DNA of 64,000 nt, taken from assembly GCA_937907025.1 (NCBI GenBank), contig CALESJ010000044.1:1-64000 (forward strand). Direction: 5' to 3'. Shown piece after piece: positions 55,378-63,657 of the stretch. The position numbers and the translations under genes were made by a program. This stretch comes from an uncultured Faecalibacterium sp. GTDB lineage: Bacteria; Bacillota; Clostridia; Oscillospirales; Ruminococcaceae. The notes beneath the pieces were generated by a model. That model searched no databases and was not told where the DNA came from. It saw nothing but the letters and a program-made list of their open reading frames with translations. Position 1 is the first letter of the stretch. Each line of letters starts with the position of its first letter.

Positions 55378-56173
55378 TATCACCATCGGCCAGCACTTCC
55401 CCGGCAACTCGGTGCTGCACCGCTGCGACCCCCGCCTGAAACTGGTGGGCACCATTGCCTATATCATCGTGCTGTTTGTGGCCTCCAACCCGCTGGGCAT
55501 CATCCTGTCCTTGGCGCTGCTGGCCCTGCTGTACGCCGTGGCCAAGATCCCCTACCGCCTGATTCTCAAGAGCCTGAAGCCCATCGTGCCCATCATCATC
55601 TTCACGGCGGTGCTCAACCTCTTCTTCATCACCGGGCAGGGGGAACCCCTGGTGCGGTTGTGGATCTTTTCCATCTATAAGGAGGGCGTGTCCTACGCCA
55701 TCCTCATGGCGACCCGCGTGGTGGCCCTGATCGCCGGTACCAGCCTGCTGACCTACACCACCAGTCCCATCGTCCTCACCGACGCCATCGAATCCCTGCT
55801 GCGTCCTTTGCAGAAGCTGCACTTCCCGGTGCATGAGCTGGCCATGATGATGACCATTGCTCTGCGGTTCATCCCCACCCTCATTGAGGAAACCGAGAAG
55901 ATCATGAACGCCCAGAAAGCCCGCGGCGCCAAGCTGGACAACGGTAAATTCACCGAGCGTATCCGGGCCCTCATTCCCATCCTGATCCCGCTGTTCATCA
56001 GCGCCTTCCGCCGGGCCGATGAGCTGGCCATGGCCATGGAATGCCGCTGCTACCACGGCGGCGAAGGCCGCACCCGTCTGAAGGTGCTGCGCTTCGGCAA
56101 GCTGGATGTGGAGTGCGCCCTGGCTCTGGCGGTGCTGCTGAGCATCATCCTGTCCACCACCCTGCTGTTCTGA
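55367..56173 (+). CDS. ecfT: Energy-coupling factor transmembrane protein EcfT
   Basis: A 268-residue membrane protein with about six helices that links the EcfA ATPases to substrate-binding S proteins. Family marks: LHRCDPRLKLVGTIAYIIV at the start, ELAMMMTIALRFIPTLIEE, and two coupling motifs ending ARG (NAQKARGAKLDNG) and the later RRADELAMAMECRCYHGG. ATG 55367 is inside the end of ecfA2. No S-component gene is in the window, so the module is probably shared by several substrates. Confidence 0.95.
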   Translation: MLRDITIGQHFPGNSVLHRCDPRLKLVGTIAYIIVLFVASNPLGIILSLALLALLYAVAKIPYRLILKSLKPIVPIIIFTAVLNLFFITGQGEPLVRLWIFSIYKEGVSYAILMATRVVALIAGTSLLTYTTSPIVLTDAIESLLRPLQKLHFPVHELAMMMTIALRFIPTLIEETEKIMNAQKARGAKLDNGKFTERIRALIPILIPLFISAFRRADELAMAMECRCYHGGEGRTRLKVLRFGKLDVECALALAVLLSIILSTTLLF

Positions 56174-56184
56174 GGAAAATGTCC

Positions 56185-56952
56185 ATGACCGTACTTTTGT
56201 GGCTGGCCTACAAGGGCACCCGGTACGCCGGGTTTCAGGTGCAGCCCAACGCCCTGACTGTCTGCGAGGTATTGCAGGACGCCATGGAAGCGGTGCTGGG
56301 GTCCCGCCCCGATGTAAAGGGCTGCTCCCGCACAGATGCCGGCGTCCATGCGCGCCGTTTCGCGCTCAGTTTCCGCTATGATGGGACCGTGCCGCTGCGG
56401 CGGCTGCCCCTGGCCCTCAACGCCCATCTGCCCGCCGATGTGCGGGTACTGCAGGCGCAGCCCGTGCCGGAGGACTTCCACGCCCGGTACGCCGCCCACG
56501 CCAAGACCTACTGTTACCGCATCCGCAACGGGGCGGTGGATGACCCCTTCGACGCCGAATTCACCCACCGCATTCCCAAACCGCTGGATGAACAGGCCAT
56601 GCAGCGGGCCGCCGCCGGGTTTGTGGGCAGACACGATTTCCTGGCCCTGTGTGCGTCCGGGTCATCGGCCGCCGCCCACGGGGATACGGTGCGCACCGTC
56701 ACCCGGTGCGAAGTGACCCGGGAGGGCGATGTGTTCACCATCACCGTCACCGCCGACGGATACCTGTACAATATGGTGCGGATTCTGGCCGGGACCATCG
56801 TTCAGGCGGGTCTGGGCAAACTGGACCCGGCGGATGTGCCCGCCATTCTGGAAAGCCGGGACCGCCGCCGCGCCGGTCCCACGCTGCCCGCCAACGGCCT
56901 GTGCCTGGCGGATGTGCAGTACCCCGGTCTTGTGCCGGAAAACCACGACTGA
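56185..56952 (+). CDS. truA: tRNA pseudouridine(38-40) synthase TruA
   Basis: A 255-residue pseudouridine synthase. The catalytic Asp is D51 in GCSRTDAGVHARRF, with AKTYCYRIRNG, FVGRHDFLALCASG and the C-terminal GYLYNMVRILAGTIVQAG. GAGGA lies 8-9 bases before ATG 56185; the in-frame ATG at 56179 is only 3 bases from it. In many Firmicutes truA follows ecfA1A2T in the ribosomal protein region; here that association persists without the ribosomal genes. Confidence 0.94.
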   Translation: MTVLLWLAYKGTRYAGFQVQPNALTVCEVLQDAMEAVLGSRPDVKGCSRTDAGVHARRFALSFRYDGTVPLRRLPLALNAHLPADVRVLQAQPVPEDFHARYAAHAKTYCYRIRNGAVDDPFDAEFTHRIPKPLDEQAMQRAAAGFVGRHDFLALCASGSSAAAHGDTVRTVTRCEVTREGDVFTITVTADGYLYNMVRILAGTIVQAGLGKLDPADVPAILESRDRRRAGPTLPANGLCLADVQYPGLVPENHD

Positions 56953-56991
56953 ACGCTGTATGCGTGAAATTTTACGAAAGGGGAAACGCCG

Positions 56992-58422
56992 ATGAGAGCC
57001 GAGGATAAGGAACGTCTTGCCCGGCGCCAGCGTATGCTGGCACGGGAACGCGGCGAATCCCTGCCCGAGCCGGAACCGGAACGCACCGAGTCCGAACAGC
57101 CGGAAAACCGGACCCGGGAATTTACCAAACCGGACCGTTCCGAACCGAAACAGGCGGAACCCAAGTCCGCCCCCAAGGCGGATAAAACCGAAAAGAGTGA
57201 AAAATCCGGCCGGGACGCGGCCGGAAAAACGCCGCTGCGGGCCGAGGGTGTCCGTACCTCCCGCACAGGCAACACCCGCCCGTTCAGCCCCATCCTGCGC
57301 CGCCGGGCGCGCCGCCGCCGGATTTTCTGGGTGGTGGTGGTCCTGGCTTTGCTGCTGGGGGCTGCGGCTTTCACCGGGGTGCTCTCCGCGTCCCTCTCCT
57401 CTTTGGGGGATGTGATGGACTCGGTCACACTGTATTTCCAGCGCAGCGGCAGCTGGCCGGCGTCCACCGGCATCGAACAGCCCACCCGCATTGAGGAACT
57501 GGCCGGCGGCTTTGTGGAGCTGGATAAGGAGGATGTGGCCATCTATTCGGCCTACGGCTCCCAGGTCCGCACCCTGCAGCCCGGCTACACCCGCCCGGCC
57601 CTGGCCGTGGGCAACACCCGGTTCGTGCTGTATGACCGGTCCGGGACCGACCTGCAGGTGGAAAGCCGCACCCGCACCCTGTATACCAAGACCTTCACCA
57701 ATGCCATCATGCTGTGTGCCATGTCCCAGAACGGCACCCTGGGTGTGGTGACCGAATCCGAGCGCTATGCGGCGGAACTGCAGGTCTTCAGCCCCACCAT
57801 GCGCAGCATTTACAGCTGGAAGATGACCCAGGACCAGGGCACGCCTCTGGTGCTCAGCTTTGCCACCGACAACCATCGGTTCGCGGTGGGCACGGTGGCG
57901 GCCCGCAACGGCCGGATGGCCTGCAGTATCTTCCTGATGGATACTGCCAAAAGCGAAACCGGCCCCCAGTATGTGGCCGACGAAGGCAGTTTGCTTCTGC
58001 AGCTGCATTGGCTCTCTACGGACCGGGTGCTGGCTGTCTTTGATACCTACGCCGCTGTGCTGGATGCTGCCACCGGGCAGCAGACCGCCCGCTATGACTT
58101 CGGCGGCGCCACCCTGCAGGGGGCTTCGGTCAACCGCCGTACCACCGCTTTGCTGCTGTCCACCCACAGCGGCACCCAGCTCATCGTCCTCAACGACGCC
58201 ATGCAGGTGGTGGGGCAGGGGAACGCGGGCCAGGCTGAGGGCGTGACCTGCGCCGACACGGCCGTATACCTGTGGGGGGCGGATACCGTCGCCTGCTATG
58301 ACCTGAACGGCACCGAGCGCTGGTCCAATGTGCTGGACACCCGGCCGCTGGCTGTGCTGGATGCCGCTCAACCGCTTCTGTTTACCGCCGGACGGGTGGA
58401 GGTCCTTTCCCCTGCCGTCTGA
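56992..58422 (+). CDS. DUF5711-like membrane-anchored beta-propeller protein
   Basis: A 476-residue protein. The first 100 residues are charged and low-complexity (many Glu, Pro, Lys, Arg), then RRRRIFWVVVVLALLLG gives one membrane helix at about 103-128. The extracytoplasmic part carries propeller-like repeats, such as VDLDKEDVAIYSAYGSQV, VLYDRSGTDLQVESR, CAMSQNGTLGVVTES and AVLDAATGQQTARY. This matches DUF5711 of Firmicutes, of unknown function. It starts 39 bases after truA with GAAAGGGG and is followed by a CvpA-like gene, so envelope work is probable. Confidence 0.78.
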   Translation: MRAEDKERLARRQRMLARERGESLPEPEPERTESEQPENRTREFTKPDRSEPKQAEPKSAPKADKTEKSEKSGRDAAGKTPLRAEGVRTSRTGNTRPFSPILRRRARRRRIFWVVVVLALLLGAAAFTGVLSASLSSLGDVMDSVTLYFQRSGSWPASTGIEQPTRIEELAGGFVELDKEDVAIYSAYGSQVRTLQPGYTRPALAVGNTRFVLYDRSGTDLQVESRTRTLYTKTFTNAIMLCAMSQNGTLGVVTESERYAAELQVFSPTMRSIYSWKMTQDQGTPLVLSFATDNHRFAVGTVAARNGRMACSIFLMDTAKSETGPQYVADEGSLLLQLHWLSTDRVLAVFDTYAAVLDAATGQQTARYDFGGATLQGASVNRRTTALLLSTHSGTQLIVLNDAMQVVGQGNAGQAEGVTCADTAVYLWGADTVACYDLNGTERWSNVLDTRPLAVLDAAQPLLFTAGRVEVLSPAV

Positions 58423-58469
58423 TTAAAAATAAAAATACAAACTGTATTACATTTAAAGAGGAAAACAAA

Positions 58470-59144
58470 ATGGATTACTCTATCACGGGTCTGCTGTATG
58501 ATATCCTGTTTGCCGTTGTGCTCATTCTGACGGCCGTATACGGCTGGAAGCGGGGATTCCTGTCCTCGCTGATGCTGCTGGCCGGCGGCGTGGTGGGGAT
58601 TTTCGGTGCCGTATGGGCCGCACAGACCTTTGGTCCCGTTATTTACGATCACTATGTGGGGGCTGCCATCGCCGAGAAGGTTTCGGCCGCTCTGGCCGAA
58701 AACGGCGGGGATGTGGCCAATGCCGTGCAGGCCCTGACCTTCCTGCCCGAAACCATCCGCGATGCCCTGCTGGGGACCATGTCCGAGATCACCGGCGAGG
58801 CCACCCCCCATGTGGTGGAGGTGCTGGAACCCATTGTTCTGCCCCTGATCCAGGTCATTCTGTTCCTGGTGGTGTGTGTGGTCATCCGCTGGCTGTTCCG
58901 CGCCCTGGCCTGGGCCATGCGCGGCTGCAATGCCATCCCGCTGGTGGGCAGCCTGAACCGGCTGCTGGGCCTGATCCTGGGTGTGGTGTCCGGTGCGCTG
59001 AACTGCTGGCTGCTCTCGTTGGGACTGTGGCTGCTCAGCATGCTCACCAGCGGGCAGGTCGAATTCCTGCGCAGCGCCGTACTGGGCCAGAGCGCTATTT
59101 ACAGCCTGCTTTCCGGGCTGAACCCCTTTACCGTCTACTATTGA
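58470..59144 (+). CDS. CvpA-family membrane protein
   Basis: A 224-residue protein with four hydrophobic segments (about 5-25, 30-50, 118-140, 165-190). The start LLYDILFAVVLILTAVYGWKRGFLSSLM and the later LVGSLNRLLGLILGVVSGALNCWLLSLGLWLL are the CvpA pattern, a family first tied to colicin V export and bacterial envelope integrity. The precise role is unknown. AAAGAGG precedes ATG 58470, and an AT-rich stretch at 58423-58460 could hold a promoter. It is downstream of the DUF5711 gene by 47 bases. Confidence 0.85.
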   Translation: MDYSITGLLYDILFAVVLILTAVYGWKRGFLSSLMLLAGGVVGIFGAVWAAQTFGPVIYDHYVGAAIAEKVSAALAENGGDVANAVQALTFLPETIRDALLGTMSEITGEATPHVVEVLEPIVLPLIQVILFLVVCVVIRWLFRALAWAMRGCNAIPLVGSLNRLLGLILGVVSGALNCWLLSLGLWLLSMLTSGQVEFLRSAVLGQSAIYSLLSGLNPFTVYY

Positions 59145-59205
59145 GCGCCGCATGAATAAACCATGTGAACGCTATGAACAATATCTGAACATTCGCCCCG
59201 TGCCC

Positions 59206-59234
59206 TTGCAAAAGCGGCGGCGCGGGGGGATAAT
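59206..59234 (+). promoter_or_regulatory. Promoter of the ClpE-like gene
   Basis: TTGCAA (59206-59211), a 17-base spacer and GATAAT (59229-59234). A leader hairpin GCGGCCGT/ACGGCCGC follows (about 59250-59275). No CtsR or CIRCE operator was seen, unlike many stress clp genes. Confidence 0.65.
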
Positions 59235-59289
59235 GGTTCTTACAGCGGCCGTTTTTTCCCATACGGCCGCCAGAGAGAGGTGAGCGTAT

Positions 59290-61602
59290 ATGTTGTGTGT
59301 CCGCTGCAAAAAACGTACCGCAGTGGTATTTATACAGCGCATGGAGGACGGCAAGCCCATTCAGGAGGGCTACTGCCTGACCTGCGCGAAAGAATTGCAT
59401 ATCAAACCCGTAGATGACCTGATGCAACGTTTCGGCATGACCGACCAGGACCTGGAAAACATGGAGGAACGCATGGCCAGCTTCCTGCAGGAAGCCGGTC
59501 AGGACGGCGCCATGGTCCCCACCGAAGACGGGGAGGACGAGGAGTTCGTGCCCGGCGGCAGCCCGGCGTTCCCCTTCGGTTTCGGCGCCCCTGCCGAAAA
59601 CAAGGAAGATACCGGCAAGAAGAAGGGCAAAAAGGATAAGGCCCCCCGCCGCAAGTATCTGGACACCTACTGTGAAAACCTGACCAAAAAGGCCAAGGAA
59701 GGCCGCATCGACCGCATCATCGGCCGTGACCGGGAAATCTACCGCGCGCTGCAGATCCTCTGCCGCCGCCAGAAGAACAACCCCTGCCTCATCGGTGAAG
59801 CCGGCGTGGGCAAGACCGCCATTGCGGAAGGTCTGGCCCAGCGCATTGCCGAAGGCAAGGTGCCGGCCCGCCTGCAGGACAAGGAAATCTATCTGCTGGA
59901 CCTGACCGCCCTGGTGGCCGGGACCCAGTTCCGCGGCCAGTTCGAGCAGCGGGTCAAGGGCCTGCTCAGTGAGATCAAGGCCGCCGGCAACGTGATTCTG
60001 TTCATCGACGAGATCCACAATATCGTGGGTGCCGGGGATTCCGACGGTGCCATGAACGCCGCCAACATCATGAAACCCGCCCTGTCCCGCGGGCAGGTAC
60101 AGGTCATCGGTGCCACCACCTTCAATGAGTACCGCAAGTACATCGAGAAGGACTCCGCCCTGGAACGGCGTTTCCAGCCCATCAAGGTGGAGGAACCCTC
60201 CATCAACGACTCCATCGAGGTCATCCGCGGGGTGAAGGGCTACTATGAAAAGCACCACTGTGTGCAGGTGCCAGACGCCGTGGTCACCAGCGTGGTGCAG
60301 CTGTCGGAGCGGTATATCACCGACCGCTATCTGCCGGATAAGGCCATCGACCTGCTGGATGAATCCTGTGCCAGCTGCAACCTGCGCCACCCGGAGATCA
60401 CCGAGCTGTATAAGCTGCAGCGCAGCATTGCCGACCTGGAGGAAAAGGAACACGACCTGGAAAACCCCGAAGGGGACGATGCTGCCATCGACTACGAGGA
60501 ACTGGCCAAGACCAAGACCGAACTGGCCCGCCAGCGGGAACGTCTGCCGGCTCTGGAACTGCAGGTCGCGGACATCCAGGTGACCCTGGACGACGTGGCC
60601 AAGGTGGTGGAGCTGTGGACCGGCATTCCGGCGGTCAAGATCAAGGAAAGCGAATACGGCCGCCTGCAGGGGCTGGAAGATGCCCTCAAGGCCCACATCA
60701 TCGGCCAGGACGAAGCCGTGCACAGCGTGGCCCAGGCGGTCAAGCGTGCCCGGGCCGACCTGTCCGGCCGCCATCGTCCGGCCAGTTTCATCTTTGTCGG
60801 TCCCACCGGCGTGGGCAAGACCGAACTGGTCAAGCAGCTGGCCAACCAGCTCTTCGACACTGTGGACCCGCTCATCTCCATTGATATGAGCGAATATATG
60901 GAAAAGCACACGGTTTCCCGTCTGATCGGGTCGCCTCCGGGCTATGTGGGCTACGATGAGGCCGGTCAGCTGACCGAAAAGGTCCGCCGCCGCCCGTACA
61001 GCGTGGTGCTTTTTGATGAAATCGAAAAGGCCCACCCCGATGTGATGAACATCCTGCTGCAGATCCTGGACGAAGGCAAGATCAACGACTCTCAGGGCCG
61101 TGTGGTGGATTTCTCCAACACAGTCATCTGCATGACTTCCAACGCAGGCTCCACCGACCGCACCGGCGCCACCGGCTTCAACCGCACCGCCGAGCAGGCC
61201 ACCCGGGACAAGAGCCTGAAGGCTCTGCAGGAGTTCCTGCGCCCCGAGTTCCTGGGCCGCGTGGATGAGATCATCACCTTCCGCCCGCTGGAGCAGGCCG
61301 ATCTGGAAAAGATCGCCGCCCTCATGCTGGAGGAATACCGCCCCGGCCTGTCTGCCCGCGGCCTGACCCTGGAATACGGCCCCGAGGCCCTTACCGCCAT
61401 TGTCAAGGCGACCTCCACCCGCTTTGGTGCCCGGGAATTGCGCCGCACCATCCGCAAGACGCTGGAAGACCCGGTGGCCGAAGCCCTGATCAACGGCAGC
61501 CTGAAGGACGGAGCAACTGTGACCCTGGAAGCCGCCGAGGACGGTACCCCGCGGCTGAAACTGCCGTCCTGCCCCCCCTGCCTGATGAGGAGAACCGGAT
61601 GA
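59290..61602 (+). CDS. ClpE-like AAA+ unfoldase with N-terminal zinc finger
   Basis: A 770-residue Hsp100/Clp ATPase. Instead of a Clp-N repeat domain, the start carries a C-x2-C (C3, C6) and C-x2-C (C29, C32) zinc finger like ClpE and McsA. AAA1 has GEAGVGKT from G169, LFIDEIHNIVGAG and the sensor block; AAA2 has GPTGVGKT from G504 and VLFDEIEKAHPDV. A middle coiled coil (LEEKEHDLENPEGDDAAIDYEEL, near 390) separates them. The clp-type C-terminal D2-small domain is present. It should unfold proteins for ClpP. GAGAGGTGA precedes ATG 59290. It overlaps the next gene by ATGA. Confidence 0.9.
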   Translation: MLCVRCKKRTAVVFIQRMEDGKPIQEGYCLTCAKELHIKPVDDLMQRFGMTDQDLENMEERMASFLQEAGQDGAMVPTEDGEDEEFVPGGSPAFPFGFGAPAENKEDTGKKKGKKDKAPRRKYLDTYCENLTKKAKEGRIDRIIGRDREIYRALQILCRRQKNNPCLIGEAGVGKTAIAEGLAQRIAEGKVPARLQDKEIYLLDLTALVAGTQFRGQFEQRVKGLLSEIKAAGNVILFIDEIHNIVGAGDSDGAMNAANIMKPALSRGQVQVIGATTFNEYRKYIEKDSALERRFQPIKVEEPSINDSIEVIRGVKGYYEKHHCVQVPDAVVTSVVQLSERYITDRYLPDKAIDLLDESCASCNLRHPEITELYKLQRSIADLEEKEHDLENPEGDDAAIDYEELAKTKTELARQRERLPALELQVADIQVTLDDVAKVVELWTGIPAVKIKESEYGRLQGLEDALKAHIIGQDEAVHSVAQAVKRARADLSGRHRPASFIFVGPTGVGKTELVKQLANQLFDTVDPLISIDMSEYMEKHTVSRLIGSPPGYVGYDEAGQLTEKVRRRPYSVVLFDEIEKAHPDVMNILLQILDEGKINDSQGRVVDFSNTVICMTSNAGSTDRTGATGFNRTAEQATRDKSLKALQEFLRPEFLGRVDEIITFRPLEQADLEKIAALMLEEYRPGLSARGLTLEYGPEALTAIVKATSTRFGARELRRTIRKTLEDPVAEALINGSLKDGATVTLEAAEDGTPRLKLPSCPPCLMRRTG

Positions 61603-62621
61603 AACGACACATGCGGGTCCCGGCGCTGCTGCTGGCGGCGCTGGTACTGACGGCCTGCACCCGGGGCGACATTTCCGTCGCCCGCGGCCCCGGCAGTCGC
61701 CTGGAACAGACGCCCGATCTGTCCGAACTGCCCCCCGAAACCGAAGAACCCCAGCCCACCGCGCCCCAGGCTCCCTGGACCGACGGACTGACCCCCGCCC
61801 AGCAGAAGTACGGCAGCGCCGGACTTCTGGCCTGGCCCTGCGTGCTGTACAGCATCTATCTGCAGCAGCCCGACGGGCCCGGCTGGAGCGAGGAGGAAAT
61901 CGCCCGCAGCCAGGAAAACCTGTCTGTGGCGGTGGATTGGATCACCGAACAGGCCGGCGAATACAACGCAGCGCCCACCCTGTATTACGGCGAGGATCTG
62001 CTCTCCGTCGTGGACTACGACCCCGGCTTTGTGGGGGGCGAGGACTCGGACGAAGGCCAGCCGTTCTATGAGGATATGGACGCGTTGTGCGGTTCGCTGC
62101 GCACGGCGGAACTGGCCGAAACCTACGGGACCACCAATGTGGGGTTCCTGGTGTTTCTGCCGGTATCCGGCTGTTCCTTCACCATGGTCCATTACCTGGA
62201 GGACGGGGGCTATTATTTCAACGAATACTGCTGCCTGTACAAGGACAATGTGTTTTTTGACCCCGGCACCTTTGACGGCCCGGCGGTCTATGCCCACGAG
62301 ATCTTGCATCTTTTCGGTGCACCGGACCTGTACAACGGCAGCAATGACCTGTTTGTCAGCGAAGAGCTGGTGGACTATGTGGCCGAAACCTGGCCGGACG
62401 AGATCATGCACGATACCTATGCGTCCGACGGCTCTCTGGAATACGGCTCCATCAGCAAGGAGATCAGCCCGCTGACCGCCTATCGTCTGGGCCTGTGTGA
62501 TTCTTTTGAAGGCATGGACCGGTTCCCGCTGGTCACCATGGACCCGCCGGGGACCTTCCGCCTGGACGAGGGCACTTCCACCGACCGTTTTGATGCACAG
62601 GACGGGGCGGTGGCTGCATAA
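61599..62621 (+). CDS. Lipoprotein with metzincin-like zinc motif
   Basis: A 340-residue lipoprotein. LVLTAC gives lipid-modified C20 and a Thr/Pro/Glu linker follows. The zinc signature H-E-x-x-H-x-x-G-x-x-D is seen at 233-243 (HEILHLFGAPD), followed about 30 residues on by DEIMHDTY, which could give a Met-turn. No family name came to mind; the long sequence before it (TPAQQKYGSAG, SIYLQQPDGPGW, VFLPVSGCSFTMVHYL) looks like the substrate-binding half of a zincin. A surface metalloprotease is likely. It is coupled to the AAA+ unfoldase by a 4-base overlap, an unusual partner. Confidence 0.75.
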   Translation: MKRHMRVPALLLAALVLTACTRGDISVARGPGSRLEQTPDLSELPPETEEPQPTAPQAPWTDGLTPAQQKYGSAGLLAWPCVLYSIYLQQPDGPGWSEEEIARSQENLSVAVDWITEQAGEYNAAPTLYYGEDLLSVVDYDPGFVGGEDSDEGQPFYEDMDALCGSLRTAELAETYGTTNVGFLVFLPVSGCSFTMVHYLEDGGYYFNEYCCLYKDNVFFDPGTFDGPAVYAHEILHLFGAPDLYNGSNDLFVSEELVDYVAETWPDEIMHDTYASDGSLEYGSISKEISPLTAYRLGLCDSFEGMDRFPLVTMDPPGTFRLDEGTSTDRFDAQDGAVAA

Positions 62622-62636
62622 AAAAGGAGGCAAACC

Positions 62637-63533
62637 ATGGGTGTGCCCGTAACGACGGGTGCCGCCAAGGAAGCACCGGCCCTGCAGCTGCAGGGGGTGC
62701 AGGCTGCTGCCGCCGCCGAATGGCGTGTGGGCGATACCCTGCCGCCCCGCCTGTGCGAGGTCTGGATGCTGGTATATGTGATGGACGGCGTCATTGAGGA
62801 GATCACCGACGGCCGTCCCACGCTGGTGCGGGCGGGCCGTGTGCTCATCCATCAGCCGGAGGAAACCTGGTCCATGCGGGCCGCGGGGGAAGTCCCCCCT
62901 GAGGTACTGCGTGTGGCGTTCGAGGCTTCGGGCACGGCGCTGGACCTGTTCCGCGACCGGCTCATTCTGGTCAATGCGGTGGAAAAGAACGTGCTTCACC
63001 TGCTGGCCGACGCAGTCCGGGAAACCTGGCAGCGGCCGGAGCAGCTGGGGATGGACCCCACCCTGCGCACCGACCCGCCTTTCGGTTCGTCCCGGCTGCT
63101 GCAGCTGTATCTGGAGGAATTCCTCTGGCTGGCAGCCCGGCGGCTGCGCCGTACCGGACGCAAACCGTCCCCCCGCGCCATGGCCGAACAAAACCAGCGT
63201 GCCCTGGTGGATGCTGCCCGCCTCTATTTTTCCGAGCATATCGAAGAAGACCCCAATCTGGAACAGCTCTGCCGCACCCTGGGCTGCGGGCGTGTGGCCC
63301 TGCAGCAGGCGTTCCGGGTCCGTACCGGACTTTCGCCCCGGGGCTATTATGCCTGCCTCAAGGCAGAGCGGGCCGGGTCGCTGCTGGCCCAGGGCCACAC
63401 CCCCGGCGAGGTGGCGCGGATGCTGGGGTACTCCTCCACATCCTACTTTTCCCAGCGGTTCCGTGCCCTGACGGGCCAGACGCCCACCGCCTATCGCAAG
63501 AACCCGCAGCCTTTGCATCTGTGCAACAAATAG
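62637..63533 (+). CDS. AraC-family transcriptional regulator
   Basis: A 298-residue regulator. An N-terminal cupin-like domain (about residues 10-140, with VRAGRVLIHQPEETWSM and PPEVLRVAFEASG) senses a ligand. The C-terminal pair of HTH motifs has LEQLCRTLGCGRVALQQAFRVRTGLSPRGYY and EVARMLGYSSTSYFSQRFRALTGQTPTAYR. AAAAAGGAGG precedes ATG 62637, 15 bases after the lipoprotein stop, so it belongs to the same transcript. Targets unknown. It may regulate its own operon or galE just downstream. Confidence 0.9.
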   Translation: MGVPVTTGAAKEAPALQLQGVQAAAAAEWRVGDTLPPRLCEVWMLVYVMDGVIEEITDGRPTLVRAGRVLIHQPEETWSMRAAGEVPPEVLRVAFEASGTALDLFRDRLILVNAVEKNVLHLLADAVRETWQRPEQLGMDPTLRTDPPFGSSRLLQLYLEEFLWLAARRLRRTGRKPSPRAMAEQNQRALVDAARLYFSEHIEEDPNLEQLCRTLGCGRVALQQAFRVRTGLSPRGYYACLKAERAGSLLAQGHTPGEVARMLGYSSTSYFSQRFRALTGQTPTAYRKNPQPLHLCNK

Positions 63534-63657
63534 GCATGGCGAATACTGAAACGTCTATTCTAAAAAATGGATGTTCCGGTATAAAATAAAGGCAAGAAAG
63601 CAGCCCGATGGAGGCTGCTCACAACAAAACTACATAAAAAGCAAAGGAGCGTTCATT

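Noticed and set aside
59145..59289. CtsR or HrcA/CIRCE operator before the ClpE-like gene
   Set aside because: Neither the CtsR heptamer repeat nor the TTAGCACTC-N9-GAGTGCTAA element occurs.
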